Assembly (NCBI RefSeq): GCF_012489685.1 | Contig: NC_080044.1 | Location: 60,999,507-61,063,506, forward strand | DNA from: Lotus japonicus | Taxonomy: Eukaryota > Streptophyta > Magnoliopsida > Fabales > Fabaceae | Length of the DNA stretch: 64,000 nucleotides | Reading direction: 5' to 3' | Part shown: positions 42,404 to 53,255 of the stretch, in pieces | How positions within the stretch are numbered: the first letter of the stretch is position 1 | Layout of the letters: every line of letters begins with the position of its first letter | Made by a program: the position numbers and the translations under genes | The notes under the pieces: generated by a model | What the model saw: the letters and a program-made list of their open reading frames with translations, nothing else | The model's database searches: none | What the model was told of the DNA's origin: nothing

Positions 42404-45241
42404 ATGGTGAGTCAAACCAGAAGATCTACTGCAGATGCACCTCAGTTCCCTCACATGGTAGTTGGTCTAGCAACGGGTCAAAGGGGCCCTGAGAATCCGA
42501 CACAAGATCAAGGTCAAGCTCAAGACCAGAGTGTTCCAATTGCAGAACGGGGCTGTGCCGTTCACTGTGTATATGCTCCTGAGGAACTCCAAGTCCTGGC
42601 AGAATGGAGATTCGACCTCGACAACCTGGCTACAAATGGGTATGATCTTCGTCCTGAAGTCCAAGCTCAAGGTTGGGGAAATTACTTCAACAGACTTCGA
42701 GGACCGGTGTATGATAGATTAGTCAAGGAATTCTGGAAGCACGCCGACTGCGATGATACTCAGGTGGTATCTCACATTCTCGGAAGAAAGATCATCATCA
42801 CAGAGAAGTCTTTCGTGAATTTGCTGGGTGTAGACACTGCTTATGGGTATCGTTTCCAACTCACGGAATCGAAGCTGAAACCCAGCACCAAGGATACAAT
42901 CAACCAGGCCCTGTACACCACTTACAAACCGGGCAAGACGAGTTACAAGGTGATGGACCTTCATCCCAAGCTCAGGATCTGGCACAAAATTTTGCTACAC
43001 TGCATAAACCAGAGACCAAAGGGCAGTTCTCCAGACTACATCAACTTCAACCAGAAGGTGATGTTGTTCTTCATCCAAGACCAGAAGAAGATCTGCCTTC
43101 CCTACTTCCTGTTCTCCTACTTGAAGGAATGCATCCGGAAGTCTCGCACCACTGCCTCCATCAAGTCAGCAATCAAATATATCCCCTTTGGGAGACTGCT
43201 CTCAGACTTTCTCATTGAAAGCAACCTGGTGCAAGATCTGGTCAATGCTGGATGTGTAGAGGATCTGAGCACCATGGTCAGTGATGTCTTCACTGCAAAT
43301 TCTCTGAAGAAGATGGGTTTGGTCCAGAAGAAGATTGCTCCTGCTCGTGAAGACACATCTTCTGAGATCAGAAGTAGAAGGATGCCTCTGAATGACTACC
43401 CTCTGTGGACACAGGCAGACAATCCTGACGCCATTAGGTGCTATGTTGATGACCTAAGGGCTCAAGGATTCGAAATTGATCTTGATGATTTCGTCAGCAG
43501 ACTGCCGCCAGCTCCAGAGTTTCCTTCTCCTCCCAAGAAGAAAGCTCAGAGGAAGATGATACTGGACGAATCTTCTGAGGAATCCGATGTCCCTCTGGTC
43601 AAAAAGAAGAAGAGAAAGCCTGATGATGGTGATGATAGTGATAATGAGGATGGTCCTCCTAAGAAGAAGAAGAAGCAGGTCAGAATCGTGGTGAAGCCTA
43701 CTCGGGTGGAACCAGCTGCTGAAGTGGTCAGAAGGACTGAACCTTCTGCCAGAGTGACTAGATCATCAGCACATTCAAGTAAGCCTGCACTTGCTTCTGA
43801 TGATGATTTGAATTTATTTGATGCACTCCCTATATCTGCCATGCTCAAACACTCCTCAAATCCCCTCACTCCTATTCCTGAATCCCAACCAGCTACACAA
43901 ACCACCTCTCCACCACATTCCCCAAGATCTTCATTCTTTCACCCTTCCCCTACTGAAGCACCTCTCTGGAATTTGCTTCAGAACCAACCCTCTAGGTCAG
44001 AAGAACCTACCTCTCCCATCACCATTCCATACAACCCACTCGAACAACCAGAGCCTACCTACACAGACCATGAACCCAGAACCTCTGATCACTCTGTCCC
44101 AAGAGCATCAGAACGTCTGGCTCTCAAACCCACGGATACAGACTCTTCCACAGCCTATACACCCGTATCCTTCCCAACCAATGTTGCTGATTCTTCTCCC
44201 TCCAATAACTCTGAATCCATTAGAAAATTCATGGAGGTCAGAAAAGAAAAGGTGTCTACCTTAGAGGAATATTACCTCACTTGTCCAAGCCCTAGGAGAT
44301 ATCCTGGCCCTAGACCTGAACGTCTAGTTGACCCAGATGAACCTATCTTGGCCAATCCTTTACAAGAGGCAGACCCTTTGGCTCAACAAGCTCACCCTGC
44401 CCCTGACCAACAAGAGCCTATTCAACCAGAACCTGAACCCGAACAATCAGTGTCTAACCAATCCTCGGTTAGATCACCCCATCCTCTGGTTGAAACTTCA
44501 GACCCTCACCTTGGAACCTCTGAACCCAATACTCAAATGATTAACATTGGTTCTCCACAAGGTGCCTCTGAAGCTCATAGCAGCAATCACCCAGCCTCTC
44601 CTGAAACCAACCTCTCCATAATTCCTTATACTCACCTCCAACCCACATCTCTCTCTGAGTGCATCAATATTTTCTATCATGAAGCCTCTTTGAGGCTCCG
44701 CAATGTGCACGGTCAGACTGACCTCAGTGAGAATGCTGAACGTGTGGCTGATGAGTGGAACAATCTGGGCACTTGGCTGGTGGCTCAAGTTCCAATTATG
44801 ATGCAGCTCCTGCATACAGAGGGAAGTCAGAGGATTGAGGCTGCCAAGCAAAGGTTTGCTCGAAGGGTGGCTCTTCATGAACAAGAACAGAGGCACAAGC
44901 TTCTTGAAGCTATTGAAGAAGCCAAGAGAAAGAAAGCTCAAGCAGAAGAAGCTGCACGTCAAGCAGCAGCTCAAGCTGAACAAGCCAGACTAGAGGCAGA
45001 GCGACTTGAAGCTGAGGCTGAAGCTCTTAGATGCCAAGCACTTGCACCAGTTGTGTTTACTCCTGCTGCTTCTGCTTCCATTCCAGATTCTCAAGCTGCT
45101 CAGAATGTTCCTTCCGGTTCTGCTCAGTCAAGCTCATCCAGACTCGACATCATGGAACAGCGTCTTGACATTCATGAATCCATGCTCATTGAGATGAAGC
45201 ACATGATGATGGAACTTCTGCGACGAACTGATAAACCCTAA
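42404..45241 (+). CDS. Sirevirus envelope-like ORF, intact
   Basis: ATG at 42404 (start MVSQTRRS, matching Sire-1) opens 945 codons without interruption; the frame is open upstream to 42248 but the homology to Sire-1 supports this start. The N-terminal third is globular (AERGCAVHCVYAPEELQVL, then EWRFDLDNLATNGYDLRPE). A Lys-rich stretch (about 43580-43690) follows, then a long Pro/Ser/Thr-rich region, then a strong C-terminal coiled coil with Ala/Glu/Arg heptads (about 44850-45030). I see no signal peptide or membrane segment, so 'envelope-like' refers to position only. This is the only large sense ORF of Sire-2 that is undamaged. Confidence 0.8.
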   Translation: MVSQTRRSTADAPQFPHMVVGLATGQRGPENPTQDQGQAQDQSVPIAERGCAVHCVYAPEELQVLAEWRFDLDNLATNGYDLRPEVQAQGWGNYFNRLRGPVYDRLVKEFWKHADCDDTQVVSHILGRKIIITEKSFVNLLGVDTAYGYRFQLTESKLKPSTKDTINQALYTTYKPGKTSYKVMDLHPKLRIWHKILLHCINQRPKGSSPDYINFNQKVMLFFIQDQKKICLPYFLFSYLKECIRKSRTTASIKSAIKYIPFGRLLSDFLIESNLVQDLVNAGCVEDLSTMVSDVFTANSLKKMGLVQKKIAPAREDTSSEIRSRRMPLNDYPLWTQADNPDAIRCYVDDLRAQGFEIDLDDFVSRLPPAPEFPSPPKKKAQRKMILDESSEESDVPLVKKKKRKPDDGDDSDNEDGPPKKKKKQVRIVVKPTRVEPAAEVVRRTEPSARVTRSSAHSSKPALASDDDLNLFDALPISAMLKHSSNPLTPIPESQPATQTTSPPHSPRSSFFHPSPTEAPLWNLLQNQPSRSEEPTSPITIPYNPLEQPEPTYTDHEPRTSDHSVPRASERLALKPTDTDSSTAYTPVSFPTNVADSSPSNNSESIRKFMEVRKEKVSTLEEYYLTCPSPRRYPGPRPERLVDPDEPILANPLQEADPLAQQAHPAPDQQEPIQPEPEPEQSVSNQSSVRSPHPLVETSDPHLGTSEPNTQMINIGSPQGASEAHSSNHPASPETNLSIIPYTHLQPTSLSECINIFYHEASLRLRNVHGQTDLSENAERVADEWNNLGTWLVAQVPIMMQLLHTEGSQRIEAAKQRFARRVALHEQEQRHKLLEAIEEAKRKKAQAEEAARQAAAQAEQARLEAERLEAEAEALRCQALAPVVFTPAASASIPDSQAAQNVPSGSAQSSSSRLDIMEQRLDIHESMLIEMKHMMMELLRRTDKP

Positions 45242-45431
45242 TTTAGGATCTCTTCGTTTTTCTTTTTCTTTAACGTTGTTTTATTTTTGGTTAAACTCTG
45301 TTTCTTTTTATTTATTTATTCTACTTTATTCGTTTGTGATTCTATATGTATATATTTGTGTCACATATGTTTGCAAAAATCTTTTTATTCATCATTTCTT
45401 TATGTTTACATCATACATTCTTTCCCTAAGT

Positions 45432-45824
45432 CTAGAATGGAGGATCCCTCCTCATTCTTCTGCACTCCTGGCGCTGCTCTGACCTATTCTTCTCCAGACG
45501 CTCCAGTGCATGCTGGATGTTGTTGAGCCTGTCCTTTAGCTCATCCCTCTCCAGAATCTCTTCTGCAGTCTTGAGCTTCTCTTCCAAACTTTCTTTTTCT
45601 TCCAGCAGCTTGAGTTCAAGCCGGCTGAGTTCTTGCACCTCCTCCACGAAGGCAAGAAATTCCCTCAGGTCTCTCTTCACCTCTGGACGCAGGTCCTCTT
45701 CCAGCAGTGTCCGTGTCAGCTCCGCGATGGTCGTTGTACCCTCTGGATGCCTGATGTTCAGGAACAAGTCCTCCTCAAAGGCCTTCCTCCTCAGCTCTTC
45801 TAGTGCTACGATGTATGATGCCAT
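45432..45824 (-). CDS. antisense coiled-coil ORF in Sirevirus 3' region
   Basis: On the strand opposite to gag-pol-env, ATG at 45824 opens 130 codons ending at 45432. The protein is charged and predicted to be mostly helical: MASYIVALEELRRKAFEEDL at the start, a middle with HPEGTTTIAEL and EEDLRPEVKRDLREFL, then Leu/Glu/Lys heptads (LELKLLEEKESLEEKL) suggesting a coiled coil. TATA-like TATAAAG lies 55 bp upstream on the same strand (complement 45879-45888), and a GTAAGC lies between TATA and ATG. Sire-1 keeps the same TATA, GTAAGC and first ten codons at 22353-22444. No known function. It may be an accessory gene with its own promoter. Confidence 0.65.
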   Translation of the reverse strand: MASYIVALEELRRKAFEEDLFLNIRHPEGTTTIAELTRTLLEEDLRPEVKRDLREFLAFVEEVQELSRLELKLLEEKESLEEKLKTAEEILERDELKDRLNNIQHALERLEKNRSEQRQECRRMRRDPPF

Positions 45825-46628
45825 TTTTTTCCTTACTGAAAATTGTTCGAGGTGTGAAGCTTACCTTTCTCTCCAACACTTTATATGGGCTTCACTTTCT
45901 CTCTGAAAGTTAATGCTCCTACGGTTTCTCGAGGTTAAGTTCTTGGTAACTGACCCTTCTCTTTACTCACTTGACCGGTGGTAAACGCTCTTCTCTTGCA
46001 TTAACTCTTCTATTTATTTCGCCTAACTCAGATTCTTGCATCATTTTCTTTTCCTTTAAACTTAGACCTTCTCTAAGGGGGAGTACCTTGTACTTCAAGC
46101 TAAGTTTTTCACACCCCAAGCTTTTTGCTTATGACAAAAAGGGGGAGTCAACCCAGTTTTTGATGTGTAAGATGTGTTAGTGTGATTTATTTTTCTTTTG
46201 GAGATTTTAAGAGTTCCACCTTCATGACCATAGATGTGTCACTGGGCAAATACAAGGAATACATTTCACTTCTTCTGAAGTGATTATAAGTTGACTCTGA
46301 TACCCAAGACTCTGATACCTTGTCCATGACTCTGATTACTTATGCGCTCTGATTACTCGATTTTCATCTATGTCATAACTTTTTCACTCTGAACTCTTAT
46401 ATTATTTAGCTCAGAATCTAGACTTTACTAACGTTTTCATCAAGTATTAGATTCAGGGGGAGCTAAGCTCAGAATCAAGCAGTGACTTGAATTCAGAATG
46501 AGCAAGATAAACTATTCACATCAGGATAAGTCTTATTCTATATCTCTAAACTCTGAGTGAATTTAGTTTAATGTTTAAGAATTGTTCATCAAAAATCTTA
46601 GTTTTGTCATCATCAAAAAGGGGGAGAT
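45825..46628 (+). other. Sire-2 3' region with multiple polypurine tracts
   Basis: Three or four G-rich purine tracts are repeated: CTAAGGGGGAGT (about 46074), AAAAAGGGGGAGT (about 46136), CAGGGGGAGC (about 46454) and AAAAAGGGGGAGAT (46616-46628), the last directly before the 3' LTR and so the functional primer for plus-strand synthesis. Repetition of the tract upstream of the LTR is a described Sirevirus trait. The antisense TATA box lies at the start of the region. Confidence 0.8.
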
Positions 46629-47835
46629 TGTAAGATCAAGTTTTGATCTAGTAGTACAACTCTATGTTTTGATGATTACAAGTTAACCTTTTGATATGAA
46701 CAATTGTGGTACTCTAACGTGTTTTTCTGAGTGTGCTATTTGCAGGTTCTGACCTCAACTCAATCTCACACAAATCAGAAGCACTGTGTATAAAGAGTGA
46801 CCCAAGCAACGCTTTCGCATTCACCATGTTCAGTATGAACAGTGGAAAAGCTTCAGAAGTTCTGAAGTTATACAAACTCTGATGTGGACTCAGTCACTAG
46901 AAGCTCTGAAGATCCAGAAGTTCTGATAACCAAGAAACACTGAAGGTTCAGATGTTCTGATGGTGTAGAAGACTCTGAAGATCCAGAAGCTGAATAGTGG
47001 AAACTCTGAAGTCCAGAAGCAAGAAACTCTGAAGGCCATGTTCTTCCCTCTGAGTTCAGAATCAGAAGATACAATGGTCAGAGGATCTGTGCTTTCCCTC
47101 TGACTCTGATCAACCGGCTTCACAAGTTCCAATATGAAGCATTCCCCTGATCAGAAGTCTCCTAGGTTTAAAGGTCGCGTCGCTATCCAAGTACAAAAGC
47201 TACTGTACCTTCCTGACGACCTACCTAACGTTCTCAGCCACAGCAGAAGCTGGATTTTCCAGAACTGCCCTCCAACGGTAGCATTTCCCATGCATCGCTC
47301 AACCCTAATCCTTGGAGTATATAAAGAGGCTGAAGACTGAAAGAAACGGCTAGAAGCATTCACATACGCAAGACAATCTTAAATTCTTCTAAGTTTTTCT
47401 TTCATCTGAAATTCATTGAGTTTACTATTAGCTTTTTAGAAGAAAATCTCTTGTAAACAATTCTTTGATAAACAGTTTGTTTAGTTCCTTTAGGAGATCA
47501 AGGTTGATCGAATCCTAGAGAAGACTAAGAGAGTGAATCTTAGTGTGAGCTAAGTCAGTGTAATTGTTAGTCACTTGTAGGTTTCAAGTGCAGTTGTAAC
47601 TCTTACCTGATTAGTGGATTGCCTTCATTCTAAGAAGGAAGAAATCACCTTAACGGGTGGACTGGAGTAGCTTGAGTGATTTATCAAGTGAACCAGGATA
47701 AAATCCTTGTGTGCTTTTCTATCTCTTATCTTTAGCACTTAAGTTCTCGAAAGATTTGTCAAAATCTTTAAGGTGGAAGTTTTATACTGAAAACGTTATT
47801 CAAACCCCCCCTTTCTACCGTTTTTCATACCTTCA
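46629..47835 (+). repeat. Sire-2 3' LTR
   Basis: Same length (1207 bp) and, by eye, identical to the 5' LTR except for C to A in GAAGCAAATC and G to A in GATCGGATCC. It is followed by the CTTTT target copy and the interrupted pararetroviral RNase H. Confidence 0.95.
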
Positions 47836-47840
47836 CTTTT

Positions 47841-50800
47841 TGTAAGATTTCTTTCGCAGATTTGCAGTCCACACGGACTAAGAATTTTTGATTAATCAAA
47901 TCAGATTGAAATTTTGAAATAGATAAAACGATTGCTAAAACTTCTTTTTTGACAGTAGAATAATTCTGCTGAGCAGGATTCCAATGTTTTGAAGTAAAAG
48001 CAATAATTTGTTCCTTGTCAAAAACCTTTTGTTTCAAAATACCACCAAAGCCAATATCAGAGGCATCAGTTTCAATAATTTTGAAAGCTTGAGGATTAGG
48101 GAGATAAAGACAAGGGAGATTCTTGACACGAAGTTTGATTTGTTTGACCACATTGGTATGAATATCGGACCAAGGTGGAGGATCCTTCTTGAGTCTATCA
48201 TGAAGGGGTTTGATTATGGTACTGAGTTGAGGACAGAAGTCCGCAACATAATTGAGACAACCCAGGAATCTTTGTAGTTGGGTTTTGTCAATGATTTGAT
48301 CAGGGAATTTATCCGTGAACTCGATGGCTCTATTGATAGGAATGATGGTTCCTTGGTGGATGTTGTGACCAAGGAATCTGATTTTGGTTTGGAACAAACT
48401 GACCTTTGTCTTGGATACAGCCAAGCCATTCCTTTTGATTACAGAGATGAACGTATTGAGATGTTTGAAATGTTGATCTAAAGTTTGGGAAAAGATTAGA
48501 ACATCGTCAATGTAGACAATAGTGAATTTGGAATAAGGATTGAAGATTTCGTTCATAATCCTTTGGAATTCAGATGGGGCGTTCTTTAGCCCAAAAGGCA
48601 TAACGTTCCACTCATACTGCCCAAAAGGAACAGTAAAAGCAGTTTTATACCTATCCTTCTCTTGCAATTGGATTTGCCAAAATCCAGATTTCATGTCGAA
48701 TTTTGAAAAGACCTTAGCATCATGCAGTCTGGCTAAGAGATCTTTCTTGTTGGGGATAGGATATCTAATCCAACAAAGGGCTTGATTGAGAGGTTTGTAG
48801 TTAATAACCAGCCTAGGGGTTCCCCGTTCTATCTCAGCTTGTTTGTTGACATAGAAGGCTGCACAGGACCAAGGGCTCTTACTCCTGCGAATAAGTTTCT
48901 TTTCAAGGAGATCATTGATTTCCTTTTGGCAGAAATGAAGAAGTTCTTCATTCATTTGAATCGGCCTAGCCTTGGTTGGAATCTGTTTGTCTGAAAAATC
49001 TTTTTCATAAGGAAGTTCCACCATATGGCTCCTCCTTTCCCAAAAAGCGTTGGGTAGATCAGAACAGATGCTGGATTGAATATTTTCCAAAATATTCTCA
49101 ATCCTTGATTTAACAGAAGGTTGTTGCAATTGATCCTCAATGGTTCTGTAAGAGATTTCTTCCTTGAGGAAGTTGATCTGCTTCTCCTTGTAGGATATGA
49201 CGTTCAAAGTCTTATCTATGGGAGGTTCAGAGAATTTGAACAAGATAGGCTGTCCAAGATGCTGAACAGTGATGCCGTTTTCGTCAGTATTATAGGGGAA
49301 GAGCTTCTTAATGAAAGGGGTCCCTATAATGATTTTTTTACTCAAATTTCTGACTAACAGAAATGGAGTTTCGATTTCAAGACTACCATTTTTGATGATA
49401 GCTGAGGGGATTTTATACTTGATCTTTAGTCTAGATCCTTCAGCAGCGCTGAGCTTCTCAGTAGTTTTCTCAAAATATCTGGTGGGAATGAGTCCCTCCG
49501 AGATACAACTGGAATCTGCCCCTGTGTCAAAAAGGGCAGGGATTTCGAGAATAAAATCTCCTATGAGGATTTTGACATGGATGAAGAATTTCTGAATGGT
49601 GACCTAGTTAATATTTTCCAGAAAGTCTTCGCAATTGTTGTTAGGAGCAGGATTGGAATCAGGTACAGAAGAATCATCTTCCTCATAATTTCTAGTCAGT
49701 TTTTCCAAGATAAGCTGCTGACTATTTTGGATTTGTTTGAGACTTTTAACCTCAGTCTTGAGGGAATTGACTTCAGATTGAAGGTCTTGGATAGTGACGG
49801 GTTTGACCGTAGATTTCTCAAGACGCTTGAAAGTATCTCTAAGATTGAATTTATTGGTGGTTATAGGACTTTTGGGAGGCCTATCTTCAAGAGTAGATCT
49901 GAGGCGTTCCAAATAGATTTTCTTTTCCTCAGGATCAGGGATAGAATTAATGGCCCTGAAGAGAAGATCTTGTTCATTGGTCAAAGTGTTGATGGACAAG
50001 GTATTGACGGAGGATGATGATTGAGAATCATCATTCTGAATTTGATTTAGGTCTTCAGAGACCTCAGAATCCGAAGGGTTAGATTCTTCTTCATCAGAAG
50101 TTTGAATGAGGAGATTGTTGATCTTGTCCTCGATCTCAGGTTCAAGATGAAGCTCAGAGATTCTCCTTTTGAGTCTGCAATACCTGCTAATATGGCCCGG
50201 CTTGCCGCAGTTGTAGCAGGTAACATCTTTTCCTTGAGAGGGTCTAGTCTCAGGAGGGTTCTTTGGAATTTGCGAAGATTGGGGTTTTGATCTAGGCTTG
50301 GGTTTCCTATGATCATTCACATTCCTGCTAGATCTCTTTCTCCATTGTTGTTTGGGAGGAGGATCATGCTTTCTGGGTTTAGGTTTCTTGGGACAACCTT
50401 GAATTCCGAATTGTTCGCAGAAAGTACCCAAATCCCTGCGATTCTGAGACTTCTCCTTAGTGAGTTGCTGTTGGATTTTGTCATCCTGACAGATTTTGAG
50501 AGCAACTCTTTGAATGATAGCTATGAGCTGTCCATAACTAAGGGTGTGATATGGGATTTCTCCCCCCGGATTTTGGCTTCTAAGTTTCTCACGAACTTTG
50601 TCGCCAAAAGATTTAGGAAGACCGGCCAGGAATTTCTCTTTCCAGAAGGCTTGTTGGCTGTCTTCACAGGTGTAAACCCTGGTCAGGAAGGTATCCTTAT
50701 ACCATCTGAAATCACCCAAAGATTTGCACTTAAGATTGGACAAAAGATCACCAGATCCGTCCTTGATGAGGGAAGGATCTCCAACAAAATGTTGGGCTAT

Positions 50801-53242
50801 GGTAAAGATTAAGGAGTTGACAGCATCAGAGATGAATTTGCCATCTTCCATGATAGGATTACCTTCTTCATCAGTCTTGACAGCGGTCAAGATCTGATCC
50901 TTCTCGTCTTGAGTGAGATAATTATCCCACCAACCTTTGAGCTGGCCACAGAAACCAGCAACCAAGACTTCAACGATAAGAGATTCAGGACAATTGTTGG
51001 CGGTAACATAGGCAGTGGCTACCATAGTCATATTTTGGAGGATTTTGGTGATGCCATACTCGTTTTCACCATCAATATTCCATTCATAGACATTGTTGGC
51101 ACTGAAGCTTTTGAAGTTTGAAGATTCTTCTAAAAGAAGATCAGGAGCAGTAGCTCTAGGATAGTAGAGCTTGGTTTCTTTTCTCCACTGATTCTTAGAA
51201 TTGTGAATGACAGTATTGACCGGAATACTTTTGATAGATTGAACGTCAGACTTCATAGATTGAATATCAGAATCAGACTCAACCTTACCATCTTCAATAT
51301 TATTTAAAGAAGTAGAGGTATTACGAGTAGAAGTACGAGTTTTTGGAGGAGGAGGAGCAGTAATAGTGGGATTAGAAACTGCTTCCGGAGTAGGTTCCGG
51401 AGTCTCAGGAGGTTCCGGTGTCTCAGGAATAACTTGTTTGAGAAGCTGAAGTTGCTCTACCACCTTTTGGAGGAGCTCATTGTCAGATTCCTTTTTTGCT
51501 CGAAGAGTTTGAGCCGAGTGTCTGGAACGGCTCCTGATTTGAAAAGGTTTGAAAAGAGGTTTTTCAAGTTGACATCCTTTAGGGATATCAAGATTAGAAG
51601 AGGAAGGTTCAATCTTGACCTTTTCTTTTCCTTTCCTGGAAGAGGAATCCTGCACTTGGGATTCTCCAAGAATTTGAAGATACTTATTGGTATAATTGGA
51701 TTGTTCCATGAGGTCTTTGATGTCTTTACCAGTGACATCACCTTCTTCTTTCCTAGTCTTGAAGGGAGAAGCTAGGACAGGTGTAGATTGAGCTCCTTTA
51801 AGAAGGAAAGGAGTTTTAGGCGGCAGGTTAGAAATGGTTTCTTTTCCATCCTTATGCTGCCATTTAACCATGTCAATTTGGAAGGGGTAAGATTTCCAAT
51901 TCTTGTTGGCATAATCTTGAAACCATTCAAAAAAGAAGATGTTTTGCTGGGTTTTCTCAAGGAACCCATAGGATTTTTCTTGGATCTTCTTTCTCTTTTC
52001 ACCCTGATACTTTGCAAAGAACCATTTTCTTTGCTGAGTCCATCGGTCAGAGTAGAAATCTGCCTTGATACTTTCTTTGTCGATGACGAATTCAGTAGTG
52101 ATTGCTCCAATGAAATCAGAAGTTTCTCCAGGGGTTTCTAGAGAAGAATACGTTGGAGATAAGGTGGATTGATGTTCTTCATCACCCTTGTCATAGGTAG
52201 TCTTGACAGGAGTGGTATTGACATATCCAGCCAAATGGATAGTAGATCCGTCATGAGAGAGGGAAGGTCGAGCACTAGACTCAGGCTGGTTCCTTCTAGT
52301 CATAGAAAAAGATCTTCTAGACATGGCGGATTGGAAATCATTTGAGGATGTCCTAATAGATCTAGGGATAGAGAAGGAATTTCGCCTATCAAAGATGAGA
52401 TCTACTTGGCCGGATTGGTGTTGGATGATTTCACGAAACTCAGGAGTTTCAACAGGTTGGGCTGGAGTAGCCTTTTCTAAAGACCATTTTTCTGGAAGGG
52501 TGATATCACTCCATTGGATGGTTTTGGGAACAATAACGTTTGCCTTATCATAATCTGTAAGGAAAAGAGTTGTTTCCCCGGATTTCTCACAATTGGTTCG
52601 CAAGAAATAAGATTTGATGGAGTTCATTACTTTGTATTGAACCCTGTAGATTAAGGAGATAGGAATGGAATCCTCCTTCATATGAAGGCCATGAAGCTTG
52701 ATATTTAGGAAGAGGACATCAAGGATGTTTTTATCTTCCAGACTAACAGTTAGATCTGGGAAGCAATTGAAAAAGATCGGTCCATTACTCAGGCTGGTTT
52801 CAACCGTTCCTAAGAGGGAGTCATGGAATTGATTATGTCTAACATCCCTAAGACAAAGGAGTACAGCGATGTCAAGAGATTTCCTGGTTAGGGGTTTAAG
52901 ACCAACTTGAACACTACCTATATGAAGATAGTTGAAGTTCTTGCTGATATGTTCTTTGATGCTTTTCTCGGAAAGCAGATGGATTTCTTCATCATCAGAT
53001 CTGAGCTTGTAGGTTTGCTCAACGGTTTTGATAATGAAATCTGATCGTTTGAAAAAGGATCCGTTTGGTTTGTAGATCTCAGCATGAGAAATTTTTGGAA
53101 TTTCCCAGTTGTCAAGATCTTGATTGATATCTTCAAAATGAATTTCTTCTTTGAAGACAGATTTGGATAATTGATTGGATTGATGAGGATGATCGATAGA
53201 AGAAGAAGAGGGTTGGGAAGATCTGAATCAAACTCTTCTCAT
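47841..53242 (-). pseudogene. pararetrovirus ORF1, copy 2, two stops and split
   Basis: The candidate initiator is ATG at 53242-53240, but TGA follows as the fifth codon (53230-53228). The frame is then open from 53227 through movement and coat regions to a TAG at 49606-49604, where copy 1 has CAG, in the segment between coat and protease. It reopens through retropepsin, RT (YIDD) and most of RNase H to the Sire-2 target at 47840. Domains and catalytic motifs are as in copy 1. The first 30 or so codons, absent from copy 1, are Ser/His/Gln-rich. Movement, coat and enzyme parts are therefore separated by stops. Confidence 0.85.
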
Positions 53243-53255
53243 TCCTGTTTTGGTT

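Larger units (their letters stand above)
35781..47835 (+). mobile_element. complete young Sirevirus (Sire-2), TSD CTTTT
   Basis: A 12,055-bp Ty1-copia element with 1207-bp LTRs, initiator-tRNA primer site, gag, pol, env-like ORF, antisense ORF and several polypurine tracts. The 5-bp duplication CTTTT (35776-35780 and 47836-47840) sits in the RNase H domain of pararetrovirus copy 2; copy 1 shows the empty site. I count two LTR mismatches (near 36584 and 36661), about 0.17%. Long env-like ORF, order gag-pol-env and multiple polypurine tracts are Sirevirus traits. Its gag and pol carry frameshifts and a stop. Confidence 0.92.
34529..53255 (-). mobile_element. endogenous pararetrovirus copy 2, split by Sire-2
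   Basis: Minus-strand copy, nearly identical to copy 1. ORF1 runs from 53242 to 47841, is interrupted by Sire-2 (35781-47835), and ends at 35630; ORF2 follows from 35628 to 34529, where it is truncated by the 4.15-kb LTR. It retains the true 5' end of ORF1, which copy 1 lacks. Copies 1 and 2 converge tail to tail. Confidence 0.85.

Noticed and set aside
42404..45241. Calling the Sirevirus env-like product a true envelope glycoprotein
   Set aside because: No signal peptide, membrane segment or glycoprotein features are visible; only the genomic position matches env.
50309..50812. 167-codon plus-strand frame across pararetrovirus copies 2 and 3 (also at 53699 and, as a shorter version, 25407-24910)
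   Set aside because: It is the reverse reading of the coat region and persists only because the copies are nearly identical.
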